The notes beneath the pieces are model-generated. The model searched no databases. It had not been told where the DNA came from and worked only from the letters and a program-made list of their open reading frames with translations. 54,453 bases of DNA, taken from the NCBI RefSeq assembly GCF_004368965.1, contig NZ_SORO01000005.1, positions 1-54,453 on the forward strand. Direction: 5' to 3'. The stretch comes from Leptospira meyeri. Lineage in GTDB: Bacteria; Spirochaetota; Leptospiria; Leptospirales; Leptospiraceae. Below are positions 32,946 to 42,569 of this stretch, piece after piece (the first letter of the stretch is position 1; every line of letters begins with the position of its first letter). The position numbers and the translations under genes were made by a program.

Positions 32946-34001
32946 ATGAAAAAGAAATCAATTTCTATCATCGTAATATTTCTGATATTCTCTTTCTTGC
33001 AATTATGTAAGAAAGAAAAAGAAACCTGGTATTGTCCCATGCACACGACCTATACTTCCGATAGACCCGGTCAATGTCCTATATGTAATATGTCCTTGGT
33101 AAAGAAGGAAAAAACAGTTTCGTCCTCTAAATCAAACCATCTTGCATCACATGAACATAACGATGAAACTTCCGTTTTGAGAGATCCTAAGGAAGAGAAT
33201 ATGATCTCACTGTCGGAAGAGAAACAAATCTTAATCGGAATCAAAACTACAAAGGCGGAAATCAGAAATCTTTCCAAGTCAATCATGGCCTATTCTAGAG
33301 TGGCTTATGATCCAGAGCTGTATACAGCAATCTTAGAATTTCGAGAAGCTCGAAAGGCTACGAAGTTGCTCGCAGAGAATCCAACAACATTATCGAATTC
33401 GCTTGTCAGTTCAAGCATAGTTCGGCTCAAACAACTAGGCCTCTCCGATTCTCAAATAGCCGAATGGGGAAATGCTACCCGAAATCCAGATGAATTGATT
33501 TTGGGGAGTAAGAATGGCAAAGCTTATATATACTCCTCAATTTATGAATCTGATATTAACTTTGTAAAGAAAGGTCAGATAGTAAATTTGAAAGTCGATT
33601 CCTTCCCTGACAAAGTATTTAAAGGTAAAATTCAGAGTATAGATTCCATATTAAATGAAAAAAACAGGACCCTTCGATTTCGCTCTTACGTCGTTGATAA
33701 GGAGAACTTACTTAAACCGGAAATGTTTGGAAATATCGAAATTTCCATTTCTTTGAAAAAAACTCTTTCGATTCCTAAATCGGCGGTTCTGAATACAGGT
33801 AAACATAAATTAGTCTACAAGAAAATTTCCACAACGGAGTTTACTCCAGTTATGGTCAAGACTGGAATGGAAACCGATGACTTCTATGAAATTTTGGAAG
33901 GATTAGTTGAAGGTGATGAATTAGTATTTGAATCGAATTTCCTGTTAGACTCCGAAAGTAAAATTAAATTAGGAGGTTCGTCAAATGAACACTCCCATTG
34001 A
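32946..34001 (+). CDS. CusB-type RND adaptor with N-terminal heavy-metal-binding domain
   Basis: A 351-aa membrane-fusion protein. The lipoprotein signal ends at FLQLC (Cys22). Directly after it, WYCPMHTTYTSDRPGQCPIC (about 28-47) is the heavy-metal-binding (YHS-like) finger domain common in Cus adaptors. The rest is the barrel-sandwich and beta-barrel adaptor fold (YIYSSIYESDINFVKKGQIV, SVPKSAVLNTG-like IPKSAVLNTGKHK). It bridges the inner-membrane RND pump and the OMF, and is likely to hand Cu+ or Ag+ to the pump. Its stop overlaps the pump start by 17 bp. Confidence 0.88.
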   Translation: MKKKSISIIVIFLIFSFLQLCKKEKETWYCPMHTTYTSDRPGQCPICNMSLVKKEKTVSSSKSNHLASHEHNDETSVLRDPKEENMISLSEEKQILIGIKTTKAEIRNLSKSIMAYSRVAYDPELYTAILEFREARKATKLLAENPTTLSNSLVSSSIVRLKQLGLSDSQIAEWGNATRNPDELILGSKNGKAYIYSSIYESDINFVKKGQIVNLKVDSFPDKVFKGKIQSIDSILNEKNRTLRFRSYVVDKENLLKPEMFGNIEISISLKKTLSIPKSAVLNTGKHKLVYKKISTTEFTPVMVKTGMETDDFYEILEGLVEGDELVFESNFLLDSESKIKLGGSSNEHSH

Positions 34002-37000
34002 TTCAAATTCGCTAACTTCTAAAATCATTCGTTTCTCCGCTCATAATAAATTTTTAGTATTAGTTGTAATCGGGGTAATGCTCATCGGCTCCTATTATTC
34101 GATGACTAATATTCCGCTTGATGCAATTCCTGATCTGTCGGATACGCAAGTCATAGTCTATTCTCGTTGGGATAGAAGTCCTGATATTATTGAAGATCAG
34201 GTTACTTACCCAATTATCACAGGCTTACTCGGTGCTCCGAAAGTGAAAGTTATTCGCGGGTTTTCCGACTTCGGCTATTCGTTTGTCTACGTTATCTTCC
34301 AAGATGGGACTGATATTTATTGGGCTAGATCTCGTGTATTAGAATACCTATCTCGAATTCAATCCAGGCTTCCAGAAGGTGTGCAAACTGAATTGGGCCC
34401 CGATGCTACTGGTGTTGGATGGGTTTTTCAATATGCCTTGGTAGACAAGATTGGAATAAACTCATTAGCCGATATTCGATCCTTTCAAGACTTTAAACTG
34501 CGTTACTTGTTAAACGCGATCCCGGGAGTTTCAGAGGTAGCAGGCATTGGCGGTTTCAAAAAACAATATCAAATCACTGTTAACCCAATTGCCTTGCAAG
34601 CGTATAACATTTCCATGGAATCGATTGTGCAAAAAGTTCGAGAATCTAATCAAGAGACTGGCGCACGTCTAATGGAATTGAGTGGTGCTGAGTATATGAT
34701 CCGAGGCAAAGGATATATTCGTAACCTAAGCGACATAGAGGAGATTAGCTTAGGCACGGATACTACCGGAACACCAATTCTCGTAAAGAATGTTGCACAG
34801 GTAGATCTAGGCCCTGATTTGAGACGTGGTATTTCTGATTTAGACGGAAATGGAGACACCGTTGGTGGAATCATTGTTATGCGTCATGGTGAGAACGCTC
34901 TTTCGGTAATTGAAAAGATTAAAGAAAAGATTAAAGAAATAACTCCATCTCTCCCTGAAGGATTGGAAATAGTCACTACGTATGATCGTTCATCGCTCAT
35001 TATGAATGCGATTACGAATCTAAAAGAAAAATTGCTCGAGGAAATGGTTGTAGTTTCTTTAGTTATCTTGGTTTTTCTATGGCATTTTCCTTCTGCAATT
35101 GTGCCTATTCTAACAATTCCAATTTCTGTTCTCATTTCGTTTATACCAATGTACACTTTCGGAATTCACTCGAATATAATGTCTCTTTCTGGCATTGCCA
35201 TTTCCATTGGAGTTTTGGTAGATGGAGCAATTGTAGAAGTAGAAAATGCATACAAAAAATTAGAGGAGTGGGAGTCTGGTGGTCGAGTTGGCGATTACCA
35301 TGCAGTCAGGCTTGAGGCGCTGTTAGAAGTAGGACCATCCGTATTTTTTTCACTGTTAGTTATCGCTGTCGCTTTTCTACCCGTTTTCACCTTAGTCGAT
35401 CAAGAAGGAAGGCTTTTTCGCCCACTCGCATATTCGAAAAATTTGGCGATGGCAATCGCTGCTATTCTTGCTTTAACTCTCGATCCAGCCTTTCGAATGC
35501 TTTTTACAAGAATGGATCCATTTACTTATAAAAATAAATTATTAAATAAGGTCGCTACTACCTTATTCGTTGGAAAATACTACAAAGAAGACAATCATCC
35601 AATAAGTAAAATTCTATTTAAATACTACGAGCCGGCCTGCATTTGGGTTTTAGCGCACCCGAAAAAAGTAATCGCTACCTCAGTAACTTTAGTATTACTA
35701 ACAATACCTTTGTATTTTCATCTTGGTTCTGAATTTATGCCACCACTATATGAAGAGTCATTACTTTATATGCCAACAACGCTTCCTGGAATCTCAGTTG
35801 CTGAAGCAGAGCGGCTTATGATAAATATGGACAGAAAGTTAAAAAATATTCCCGAAGTAGTGCGCGTGTTTGGTAAAGCCGGACGATCTGATACCTCAAC
35901 AGATAGTGCACCATTCTCCATGATGGAGACGGTTGTTTCCGTAAAGCCTCAAAATGAATGGAGGAAAAAAGAAAGATTTTATTCGATATTGCCAGACTTC
36001 ACTCATTTTTTATTTAGAAGCTTCGCACCAGATCGAATTTCCAGAGAAGAATTAATAGAAATCATGGACAAAGAAATTTCTTTTCCTGGTGTGTCTAACG
36101 CCTGGACCATGCCAATTAAAACTAGGATTGATATGTTGTCTACTGGACTGCGAACCCCAATAGGAATAAAGATACAAGGATCGTCGCTTGAAGAAATTGA
36201 ACGATTAGGTATAGAGATCGAAGGAGTTTTAAAGTCTCTTCCTGGAGTTAGGTCTGTATTTGCTGAACGAACAGCCGGCGGTTATTTTTTAGATATCAAT
36301 TTAAAACGAGAGAAATTAGCCCGCTATGGAATCACGATTGCGAGTGCACAAAATATCATTTTGACCGCTATCGGGGGAGAACCAATTACTCAAACAATAG
36401 AAGGGAGAGAACGGTATACTGTAAATATCCGTTATCCAAGGGCGCTAAGGGAGAATATAAACCAGCTAAAACGAATATTAGTTCCAACGCTCACAGATTC
36501 TCATATTCCTATCGGCGAAATAGCTGACCTTGAATTTAAAACAGGTCCTGCTATGATCCGAGATGAAAATGGATTTCTCACCGGCTATGTATACTTAGAC
36601 ACAGGCGAATCTGATATAGGTGGTTTTGTAGAAAAAGCCAAACTTATAGTATCCGAATCAGTGAAACTTCCGACTGGTTATACTCTACTCTGGACTGGTC
36701 AGTATGAAAACATCATTCGAGTAAGAGAGAGAATGATGTATGTAATACCTATTACCCTCTTTATTATTTTCTTTCTAATCTATATGAATACAAGTTCTTA
36801 CATGAAGACAATGATTGTCATGTGTGCGGTTCCTTTTTCCCTTATTGGGGCTGTAGGACTTTTATTTATTTTGGATTATCAAATCTCGATCGCCGTCTGG
36901 GTGGGAATGATTGCGCTTATGGGACTAGACGCTGAAACGGGCGTATTCATGCTGTTATATCTTGATTTGGCACATGAAGACGCAAGAAAGAAAGGACTTT

Positions 37001-37254
37001 TGAAAAATGACAATGAACTAAAAGAATCCATCTTACACGGTGCAGTAAAAAGAGTTCGTCCCAAAATCATGACTGTACTCTGTGCGATGATGGGGTTACT
37101 CCCAATTATGTGGTCAACAGCGACAGGCTCAGATGTAATGAAACGAATTGCTGCCCCGATGGTCGGAGGTCTTGTTTCAAGCTTTGCATTAGAGCTTTTG
37201 GTTTATCCTGCCATTTATTATTTATGGAAACGAAGGGAATTGAGCGAGCTTTGA
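33985..37254 (+). CDS. CusA/CzcA-family heavy-metal RND pump (pump 1)
   Basis: A 1089-aa inner-membrane RND transporter. DAIPDLSDTQVIVYSRWDRSPDIIEDQVTYPI near the N-terminus, GIAISIGVLVDGAIVEVENAY in TM4 with the proton-relay Asp/Glu, and MIALMGLDAETGVFMLLYLD in the late TM bundle are the HME-RND signatures. EFMPPLYEESLLYMPTT contains the Met-rich periplasmic region. The AET motif is closest to CusA (monovalent Cu/Ag), which is the likely substrate; exact specificity cannot be deduced. It is the third gene of the OMF-adaptor-pump operon (31616-37254). Length is normal. Confidence 0.9.
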   Translation: MNTPIDSNSLTSKIIRFSAHNKFLVLVVIGVMLIGSYYSMTNIPLDAIPDLSDTQVIVYSRWDRSPDIIEDQVTYPIITGLLGAPKVKVIRGFSDFGYSFVYVIFQDGTDIYWARSRVLEYLSRIQSRLPEGVQTELGPDATGVGWVFQYALVDKIGINSLADIRSFQDFKLRYLLNAIPGVSEVAGIGGFKKQYQITVNPIALQAYNISMESIVQKVRESNQETGARLMELSGAEYMIRGKGYIRNLSDIEEISLGTDTTGTPILVKNVAQVDLGPDLRRGISDLDGNGDTVGGIIVMRHGENALSVIEKIKEKIKEITPSLPEGLEIVTTYDRSSLIMNAITNLKEKLLEEMVVVSLVILVFLWHFPSAIVPILTIPISVLISFIPMYTFGIHSNIMSLSGIAISIGVLVDGAIVEVENAYKKLEEWESGGRVGDYHAVRLEALLEVGPSVFFSLLVIAVAFLPVFTLVDQEGRLFRPLAYSKNLAMAIAAILALTLDPAFRMLFTRMDPFTYKNKLLNKVATTLFVGKYYKEDNHPISKILFKYYEPACIWVLAHPKKVIATSVTLVLLTIPLYFHLGSEFMPPLYEESLLYMPTTLPGISVAEAERLMINMDRKLKNIPEVVRVFGKAGRSDTSTDSAPFSMMETVVSVKPQNEWRKKERFYSILPDFTHFLFRSFAPDRISREELIEIMDKEISFPGVSNAWTMPIKTRIDMLSTGLRTPIGIKIQGSSLEEIERLGIEIEGVLKSLPGVRSVFAERTAGGYFLDINLKREKLARYGITIASAQNIILTAIGGEPITQTIEGRERYTVNIRYPRALRENINQLKRILVPTLTDSHIPIGEIADLEFKTGPAMIRDENGFLTGYVYLDTGESDIGGFVEKAKLIVSESVKLPTGYTLLWTGQYENIIRVRERMMYVIPITLFIIFFLIYMNTSSYMKTMIVMCAVPFSLIGAVGLLFILDYQISIAVWVGMIALMGLDAETGVFMLLYLDLAHEDARKKGLLKNDNELKESILHGAVKRVRPKIMTVLCAMMGLLPIMWSTATGSDVMKRIAAPMVGGLVSSFALELLVYPAIYYLWKRRELSEL

Positions 37255-37288
37255 GTCTTATGACTAATTTCTTTAAAGGGGAAATCCA

Positions 37289-37939
37289 ATGAACGACAAA
37301 AAAGAATTTATACCAGCCTTAGGCTACGAATGGTTAACCGGTTTCTATGACCTAACAATTAAGTTAACTATGCCTGAGAAAAAATTTAGAACAAAACTCA
37401 TAGATGAGTTAAAACCAAAGAACGACGAAGCTATTTTAGAATTTGGTTTTGGAACAGGGCAAAATATTATTCTTGCCCACGAGCGTAATGCGAAAGCTAA
37501 ACTAAGTGGTCTTGATATTGATCCAAAAGTAAGAGAAATTGCTCAATATAAAATCAAGAAACTAGGTTTTGACATACCTCTAGATCTTTACGATGGAACA
37601 GTTTTTCCGTATGCTGAAAACTCCTTTGATAAAGTATTCAGTTCGTTAGTATTCCATCAGCTTGATGTAGAAACTAAATTAGCTTGCTTGAAAGAAATTT
37701 ACCGAGTCCTGAAACCAAATGGACAGCTGCTTATCGGTGACTGGGGAAAAGCAAAATCCAGAATGATGCGGCTTGCATTTTATATTGTCCAACTTCTGGA
37801 CGGCTTTAAAACAACAAACGACAATGTAAATGGACTTTTACCAAAGTTTATAGAGCAAGCAGGATTTAGAAATGTAGCAGAGACTGATTTTATCAATACC
37901 AAAATTGGAACTTACTCTTATTATAAAGCAGAAAAATAG
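37289..37939 (+). CDS. Class I SAM-dependent methyltransferase
   Basis: A 216-aa UbiE-like Rossmann methyltransferase: AILEFGFGTGQNIILAHERN (motif I), SGLDIDPKVREIA (acidic loop), FDKVFSSLVFHQLD (motif IV) and EIYRVLKPNGQLLIGDWG (post-IV). It lies 34 bp after pump 1 with GGGG RBS-like bases, thus within the island operon. Its substrate is unknown; metalloid or lipid methylation are possibilities, but ArsM-type Cys are absent, so arsenic is unlikely. Confidence 0.85.
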   Translation: MNDKKEFIPALGYEWLTGFYDLTIKLTMPEKKFRTKLIDELKPKNDEAILEFGFGTGQNIILAHERNAKAKLSGLDIDPKVREIAQYKIKKLGFDIPLDLYDGTVFPYAENSFDKVFSSLVFHQLDVETKLACLKEIYRVLKPNGQLLIGDWGKAKSRMMRLAFYIVQLLDGFKTTNDNVNGLLPKFIEQAGFRNVAETDFINTKIGTYSYYKAEK

Positions 37940-37976
37940 ATGCGAAAATTTTTGAATTCATTAAAAGGAGAAAACA

Positions 37977-38318
37977 ATGAATAAAATTAAATTAATGGGA
38001 ATAGGATTTCTAATCCTATTTGAAACGACAGTTTGGGCACAGGATGTTTCCAAAGTAAAAGCAGAGCATCTTTCACAGGCTTCTAAATATGAAGAGTTAG
38101 CCAAGGCACAACAAAACATTATAGAAGATCATTCGAAAATGAAAAACGATTTTCAAAAAAAATATTGGATTAATGAAAAATTAAGCCCAAAGTTAAAAAT
38201 AAAAGAAATGGAAACTCATTGCGATAAAATCATTGCAGATGCTAAATCTCAAAAAGCTAATTTTGAGATGATGGCTGTGATGCATAATTCTTTAGCAAAA
38301 GAGTTAGATAAAAAATAA
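37977..38318 (+). CDS. Small exported helical protein, 113 aa
   Basis: Signal peptide MNKIKLMGIGFLILFETTVWA is followed by a charged, coiled-coil-like domain (HLSQASKYEELAKAQQNIIEDH). The RBS is strong (AAAAGGAG). No family is known. It ends just before a strong terminator-like hairpin and belongs to the same transcription unit as the methyltransferase. A periplasmic metal-buffering role is a guess from the neighbourhood; Cys is nearly absent and there are several His. Confidence 0.6.
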   Translation: MNKIKLMGIGFLILFETTVWAQDVSKVKAEHLSQASKYEELAKAQQNIIEDHSKMKNDFQKKYWINEKLSPKLKIKEMETHCDKIIADAKSQKANFEMMAVMHNSLAKELDKK

Positions 38319-38324
38319 ATTTAT

Positions 38325-38369
38325 AAGAATTCAGAATTAAATATAAGAATTTAATTCTGAATTCTTTTT
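38325..38369 (+). terminator. Rho-independent terminator or attenuator
   Basis: An 18-bp perfect stem (38325-38342 with 38349-38366, 6-nt loop, AT-rich) runs into TTTTT at 38365-38369. It lies between the genes at 37977 and 38381 and may end the first transcript or reduce expression of the second. Confidence 0.75.
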
Positions 38370-38380
38370 AGGAGAGAACA

Positions 38381-38824
38381 ATGAATACAATATTTAAAAC
38401 AATGTTAATATGGATTATATGCCTTTTTACAACACAGGCATGGGCACATGACGGTAAGACAACAAAAGTCATGGAAGAGATGATAAAATTTCATGAAGCA
38501 CTAGTAAAAGAAACTTCCGGTAAAATTGACACAAAAAATTTGACCGAACTTCTTACAAAAGGGTCGGATGATAAAAAAGACAATGAAGTTTTTAAAAAAG
38601 CAATTCCTCTTGCGGAAAAATTAGGTAAAGCAGAAAGCTTGCAAGATAAAAAGAATGCATACTCTTTATTAGTCGATGGATTAGCATCTGTTGTCGGACA
38701 TCACGATAAATCAAAAGCAAATCTATTCTATTGCCCAATGGAAAAAAAGAAATGGATTGCTAAAGGGGATAACATAGTGAATCCGTATTTGAAGGATATG
38801 AGGGATTGCGGAGAAAAGTTGTAA
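38381..38824 (+). CDS. Exported protein with C-terminal metal-finger-like motif, 147 aa
   Basis: Signal peptide MNTIFKTMLIWIICLFTTQAWA, then a helical domain starting HDGKTTKVMEEMIKFHEA. Near the C-terminus YCPMEKKKWIAKGDNIVNPY followed by MRDCGEKL resembles the YCPMH... heavy-metal-binding finger in degenerate form. A very short leader follows the terminator-like hairpin. It is probably a periplasmic metal-binding accessory of the island. Family not recognised beyond the finger. Confidence 0.6.
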   Translation: MNTIFKTMLIWIICLFTTQAWAHDGKTTKVMEEMIKFHEALVKETSGKIDTKNLTELLTKGSDDKKDNEVFKKAIPLAEKLGKAESLQDKKNAYSLLVDGLASVVGHHDKSKANLFYCPMEKKKWIAKGDNIVNPYLKDMRDCGEKL

Positions 38825-38831
38825 ATACAGC

Positions 38832-38869
38832 AACAAATACTTTTGCAGATAATAGCAAAAGTATTTGTT
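38832..38869. terminator. Hairpin after the 38381 gene
   Basis: A 15-bp perfect stem (38832-38846 with 38855-38869, 8-nt loop) lies 8 bp past the stop. No good T-run follows, so it could be a transcript-end or stabilising hairpin acting in either direction. Confidence 0.5.
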
Positions 38870-39067
38870 CCTAGGAAAAAGTTGAATGCGTTGTGTCAAA
38901 TGGTCATAACGAATTGAAAAGGAATTTTAAAAAAGTTTTGCGTACTAAAGATGATAGTAACAACCTTTATCTTATTATTAAGTTTTCTGGAAACGGGTTT
39001 TAAAATTATCTGGTATTTTAAAACCCGTCGGATATTTGAATATTCATGGAGTGCATTCGGCTAAAAA

Positions 39068-40321
39068 ATGAAAGAATTAATTGAATTTCATTTTACCGAA
39101 TTAAAGCAAAATCTAAGTTTCTCAAAATTCTCAATCATTGCTTCTTTAATAATCTCAATTTTCATTTTACATACATTATCAATCAAAGGCAATAATGAAA
39201 TCTGGACAGCGATTTCCATGAGATTGTATTATTTTCCTATACTATATGCTGTAATCTTTTTTGGATTTATCGCTAGCGCTGGTGTCAGTTTTCTTGTGGC
39301 TTCTGCACATCTATTCACAATGATTTCCGCAAAAAATCATTTTCACACAGTGATGTTGGAGCATTTTGTTGAAACTCCATTTCTTGTCATATTAGGATTA
39401 TCTGCTGGATATTTCAGAGATGTTTTGATATTCGAAAAAAATAAAAAGAATGTAATCTTAGATCTATTTGGAAAGTATGTATCACCTCAAATAGTAGATG
39501 ATATAATTAACAAAAATATCAATACCGAAGGAGAAGAGAAAGAGGTAGTTATTTTATTTTGTGATATTAAGGATTTCACAAAATTAGCAGAAAGATTAAA
39601 GCCTACAGATTTAATCTTTCTGCTAAATCGGTTTTTCGTCGAAATGATTGATATCATTTTACGCAATAATGGCTATCTAGACAAATTTATCGGAGATGCT
39701 CTTATGGTCGTTTTTGGAATACCAGAAGCTAAATCTGAAGATAATGAAACTGCTGTTAAAATTGCAGTTGAAATGATAAAGAGATTGAAGCAGCTTAACG
39801 GCGAAAATTACTTTGGGAATGAAAAACTAGAAATAACTATCGGAATTCATTTTGGAAAGGTGGTTGCAGGTAATGTTGGTTCATCGGAAAGAAAAGAGTA
39901 TACGATTATCGGAGATAATGTAAATCTTTCGGCCCGAATACAGGGTTTGAATAAGTTTTATAATTCTTCATTATTGATTACTGATACCGTCTATCAACGT
40001 ATAAAAAACAAATGTTCTAATATAAGAGAAATAGATTCAGTACGAGTGAAGGGAAAAACGAATTCATGCAAAATATATGAAGTTTATTCGCATTTGGGCA
40101 TTGAAGAAATTATCAGTAAAGAAAATAATCGAACTTGCTTTTTGGACGGGCTTGCACACTTCAGAAGTGGCAATTTTCCTCAAGCTAAGATGTTTTTCGA
40201 AGATGCTTACTTTCAAAATCCAAACGACTATGTATGTAAGTTATATCTAGATAGGATAGAAATTTTGAAAAATGGCAATGTTGATGATTGGGATGGAATT
40301 TATGATTTTAAAGTTAAATAA
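39068..40321 (+). CDS. Membrane class III adenylate/guanylate cyclase
   Basis: A 417-aa protein with three or four N-terminal TM segments (SFSKFSIIASLIISIFILHT, YYFPILYAVIFFGFIASAG and following) and a catalytic domain at about 165-345: VVILFCDIKDFTKLAERL (metal Asp), YLDKFIGDALMVVFGIP (second metal Asp and Lys), EYTIIGDNVNLSARIQ (transition-state Asn/Arg). A short TPR-like tail (GLAHFRSGNFPQAKMFFEDA) ends the protein. It makes a cyclic nucleotide, probably cAMP, in response to a membrane signal. Leptospira genomes carry many such cyclases. It has a weak RBS and 240 bp upstream, so probably its own promoter. Its link to metals is only positional. Confidence 0.85.
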   Translation: MKELIEFHFTELKQNLSFSKFSIIASLIISIFILHTLSIKGNNEIWTAISMRLYYFPILYAVIFFGFIASAGVSFLVASAHLFTMISAKNHFHTVMLEHFVETPFLVILGLSAGYFRDVLIFEKNKKNVILDLFGKYVSPQIVDDIINKNINTEGEEKEVVILFCDIKDFTKLAERLKPTDLIFLLNRFFVEMIDIILRNNGYLDKFIGDALMVVFGIPEAKSEDNETAVKIAVEMIKRLKQLNGENYFGNEKLEITIGIHFGKVVAGNVGSSERKEYTIIGDNVNLSARIQGLNKFYNSSLLITDTVYQRIKNKCSNIREIDSVRVKGKTNSCKIYEVYSHLGIEEIISKENNRTCFLDGLAHFRSGNFPQAKMFFEDAYFQNPNDYVCKLYLDRIEILKNGNVDDWDGIYDFKVK

Positions 40322-41644
40322 AGTAGGCCATGCTGAAAACCTCAATTATGGATTATGTTTTTTTGAATAGGAAATTTTATCAAATGACATATTTTTTATA
40401 TTTATTCGTGCAGCGGAGTGTTGGCGATTAATTTATGAAATAGAAATTTATTGGGAAAGGATTCGGAGAAAACTTCAAAAATATTTCGAAAAATTTATAT
40501 AATTTTTTTATCACTTTGTGAATAGTTCTTCATACTTAAGCTAATAAAATTATCCTAATGCATTCACAAGACAATGTAAGATATAAAAAACATTTCACCC
40601 GGCGTTTTTTATATCGGTTGAAAATTCACAGCCATATTTGCGCCTAGGCGTTTATAATTTCAAGTAACCTTCTTTAAAGCCTTTATCTTCTTGATTTCGT
40701 TTAGCTCGATACCTCCAAATTTATTAAACCAAACGTAAAGGTCTGTTTTGTGATTTCTATTTTTATTGAACGTCCTTTATTGGAATACTGGATTCTGATT
40801 CTTGTATCATTCGGAATATATTAATTTCCTTAATCTTCTTTCTTGTCGGAGAAAACTAACTTAAAAATCGGTTTAGTTTTTTGAATACAATGTAATGTTT
40901 ATTAAAATAAATAAAAATGAAAAATTCATTGCGTGTTGGAATGAAAGAAAATTCGGCGGAAGGGTTAATTTCGGATATTGCCTGAAGTGAGTTTTGGAGA
41001 AAAGTGAACAAGGATGCATAATTCGTTAGATAAGCAGTACTAGATCAATTTTTTAGAAATTACTCGAATTTAAGTATTCCTAATAACAGAGAAACGCTAA
41101 CCTTTCTTGCAAAAAAAGAGGCGTTAAGAGTTAAGGCACAGTATACTCATCCGAGTAAAAACAAACAAATCAAAGAAACATTCGCATAAGGATATAGAAA
41201 TTCTATTCTAAAAGCTTAAGAGCCTGCTCCAGCGAGAATAACAGCTTGAATTGGGTTTCGTTTGCCAAATTAGATGTATCTAGATCAGAATCATTTGGCT
41301 ATGTTAAACAGTTACACCATCCCTTTGTAGACATTAATAAAGGTCTAACAGATTTTTTATAAGAGAATTGGGCGTGGTCTCCTAATATGAAAAGCTAATG
41401 TTTGATTGAAATTCTATATGAAGTTTAAAGGAAATATGTTTGTCTATGGAGCAAGAAAATTAGAAAAGCCAAAATTTGCAGTAGATATCAGACAAACAGG
41501 ATAATAATTACGACAAACTCGAATCAGTTAAAACAGATCGCTCCTGATTTATTTCCTTGTAGGTCTAATTTCGAAATTAAAGTAAAGAACGGCCTGCCTT
41601 ATGTATCATAAATCAATTTCTTATTTTTATGGATTTAGCTATGT

Positions 41645-41830
41645 ATGATTTTTGACTTGCTTTATACATTAGTTGTTAGATGGAAAATGAGTTTGGGTGG
41701 TGTTTTGGAACTGATTGCCGGTGCCGTTATACTTGCGATTAAATCTAAGAATTCAAATAAAGACATTATCTTTCGTGTTGACGAGAATAGAACTGTTGCA
41801 ATGAAGACATTCGGAAAATTTTGGCAATGA
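41645..41830 (+). pseudogene. 61-codon ORF, probable gene remnant
   Basis: MIFDLLYTLVVRWKMSLGGV starts a short frame with one hydrophobic segment (GGVLELIAGAVILAI) and a DENRTVAMKTFGKFWQ end. There is no good RBS and no homology is recognised. Neighbouring frames show other fragments, so I treat it as part of the decayed region. Confidence 0.3.
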
Positions 41831-42429
41831 CCTTATCTAGCGACCTAATAAAGGAAGGTTCCGAGAAAATAATATAAATGGAAAATGGTTCCATTCATTC
41901 AGTGTATGGCAACGTCATATGGGAAAAAACGGACTAATTGGTTCGGTCATACTCTCAATGTTTTGCTGAGGAATACCCGATGTCTTATATGGAAATCAAA
42001 TTGATTGCAGTTGTAAAGGTAGGATCTTGTTTTTCAAATTCTTTAAATCGTTTTTAATATCCAAAGATTATGATTTGGAATCAAGTGTATATTCAGCTAC
42101 AAAAAGCGAATTTCCCAAGTCGGTAATTTATTGTTATCTCCAAACTATATTTAGAACGAATCTAATTTTATTTTTTGAGGTTGCGCATAACAAAAAATAA
42201 TTCAATTCAGATTTTGTTCTTCTTGAACATGGTTCTTAAAGATTAAAATCTAGAACGATCATCGGTTTTGCAAAAAAAGATGCCATGGTAGTGAAAGGTA
42301 AGTGGTATAAACAATTTTGAAATTTCTTCAAAGATCTGGAAGTTGGCAGATTGATTGGGTCTGAAACAAATGTAAAAATATTTCACTTGATTTAAACGGT
42401 CAATTGCAGGCTTTTAAGAGTTAACATAT

Positions 42430-42458
42430 GATTAGTCAACTCATGGAGTAGACTAATC
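42430..42458. promoter_or_regulatory. Palindrome upstream of the second efflux operon
   Basis: GATTAGTCAACTC-ATG-GAGTAGACTAATC has 12 of 13 pairs complementary. It lies about 110 bp upstream of the adaptor gene at 42570. It may be an operator for a metal-responsive regulator or a transcript-end hairpin. No regulator gene is encoded in the island, so the regulator would be chromosomal. Confidence 0.55.
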
Positions 42459-42549
42459 AAGTGCAGTCAAGAAGGATAGGCCTGGTATATTGGCTGGATT
42501 TTAGCTTGGGAAATTCTGGAACAAAAGTAAAATATTTATAGTGATCTTT

Positions 42550-42567
42550 AGGATAGGATAGGATAGG
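42550..42567 (+). repeat. AGGAT short tandem repeat forming the ribosome binding site
   Basis: AGGATAGGATAGGATAGG, three and a half units of AGGAT, ends two bases before the ATG at 42570. Each unit offers an SD-like AGG, and a change in copy number would change SD spacing. Confidence 0.75.
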
Positions 42568-42569
42568 CA

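Larger units (their letters stand above)
40322..42547. other. 2.2-kb gene-poor, decayed region
   Basis: No intact gene longer than about 60 codons was found. Frames contain protein-like pieces between stops: MKENSAEGLISDIA followed after a stop by SEFWRKVNKDA (about 40941-41018), then RETLTFLAKKEALRVKAQYT (about 41090-41150), MKFKGNMFVYGARKLEKPKF (about 41416-41475), and DLFPCRSNFEIKVKNGLPYV (about 41548-41607). They look like remnants of one or more lost genes rather than new short ones. The region separates the first metal operon and cyclase from the second pump. Confidence 0.5.
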
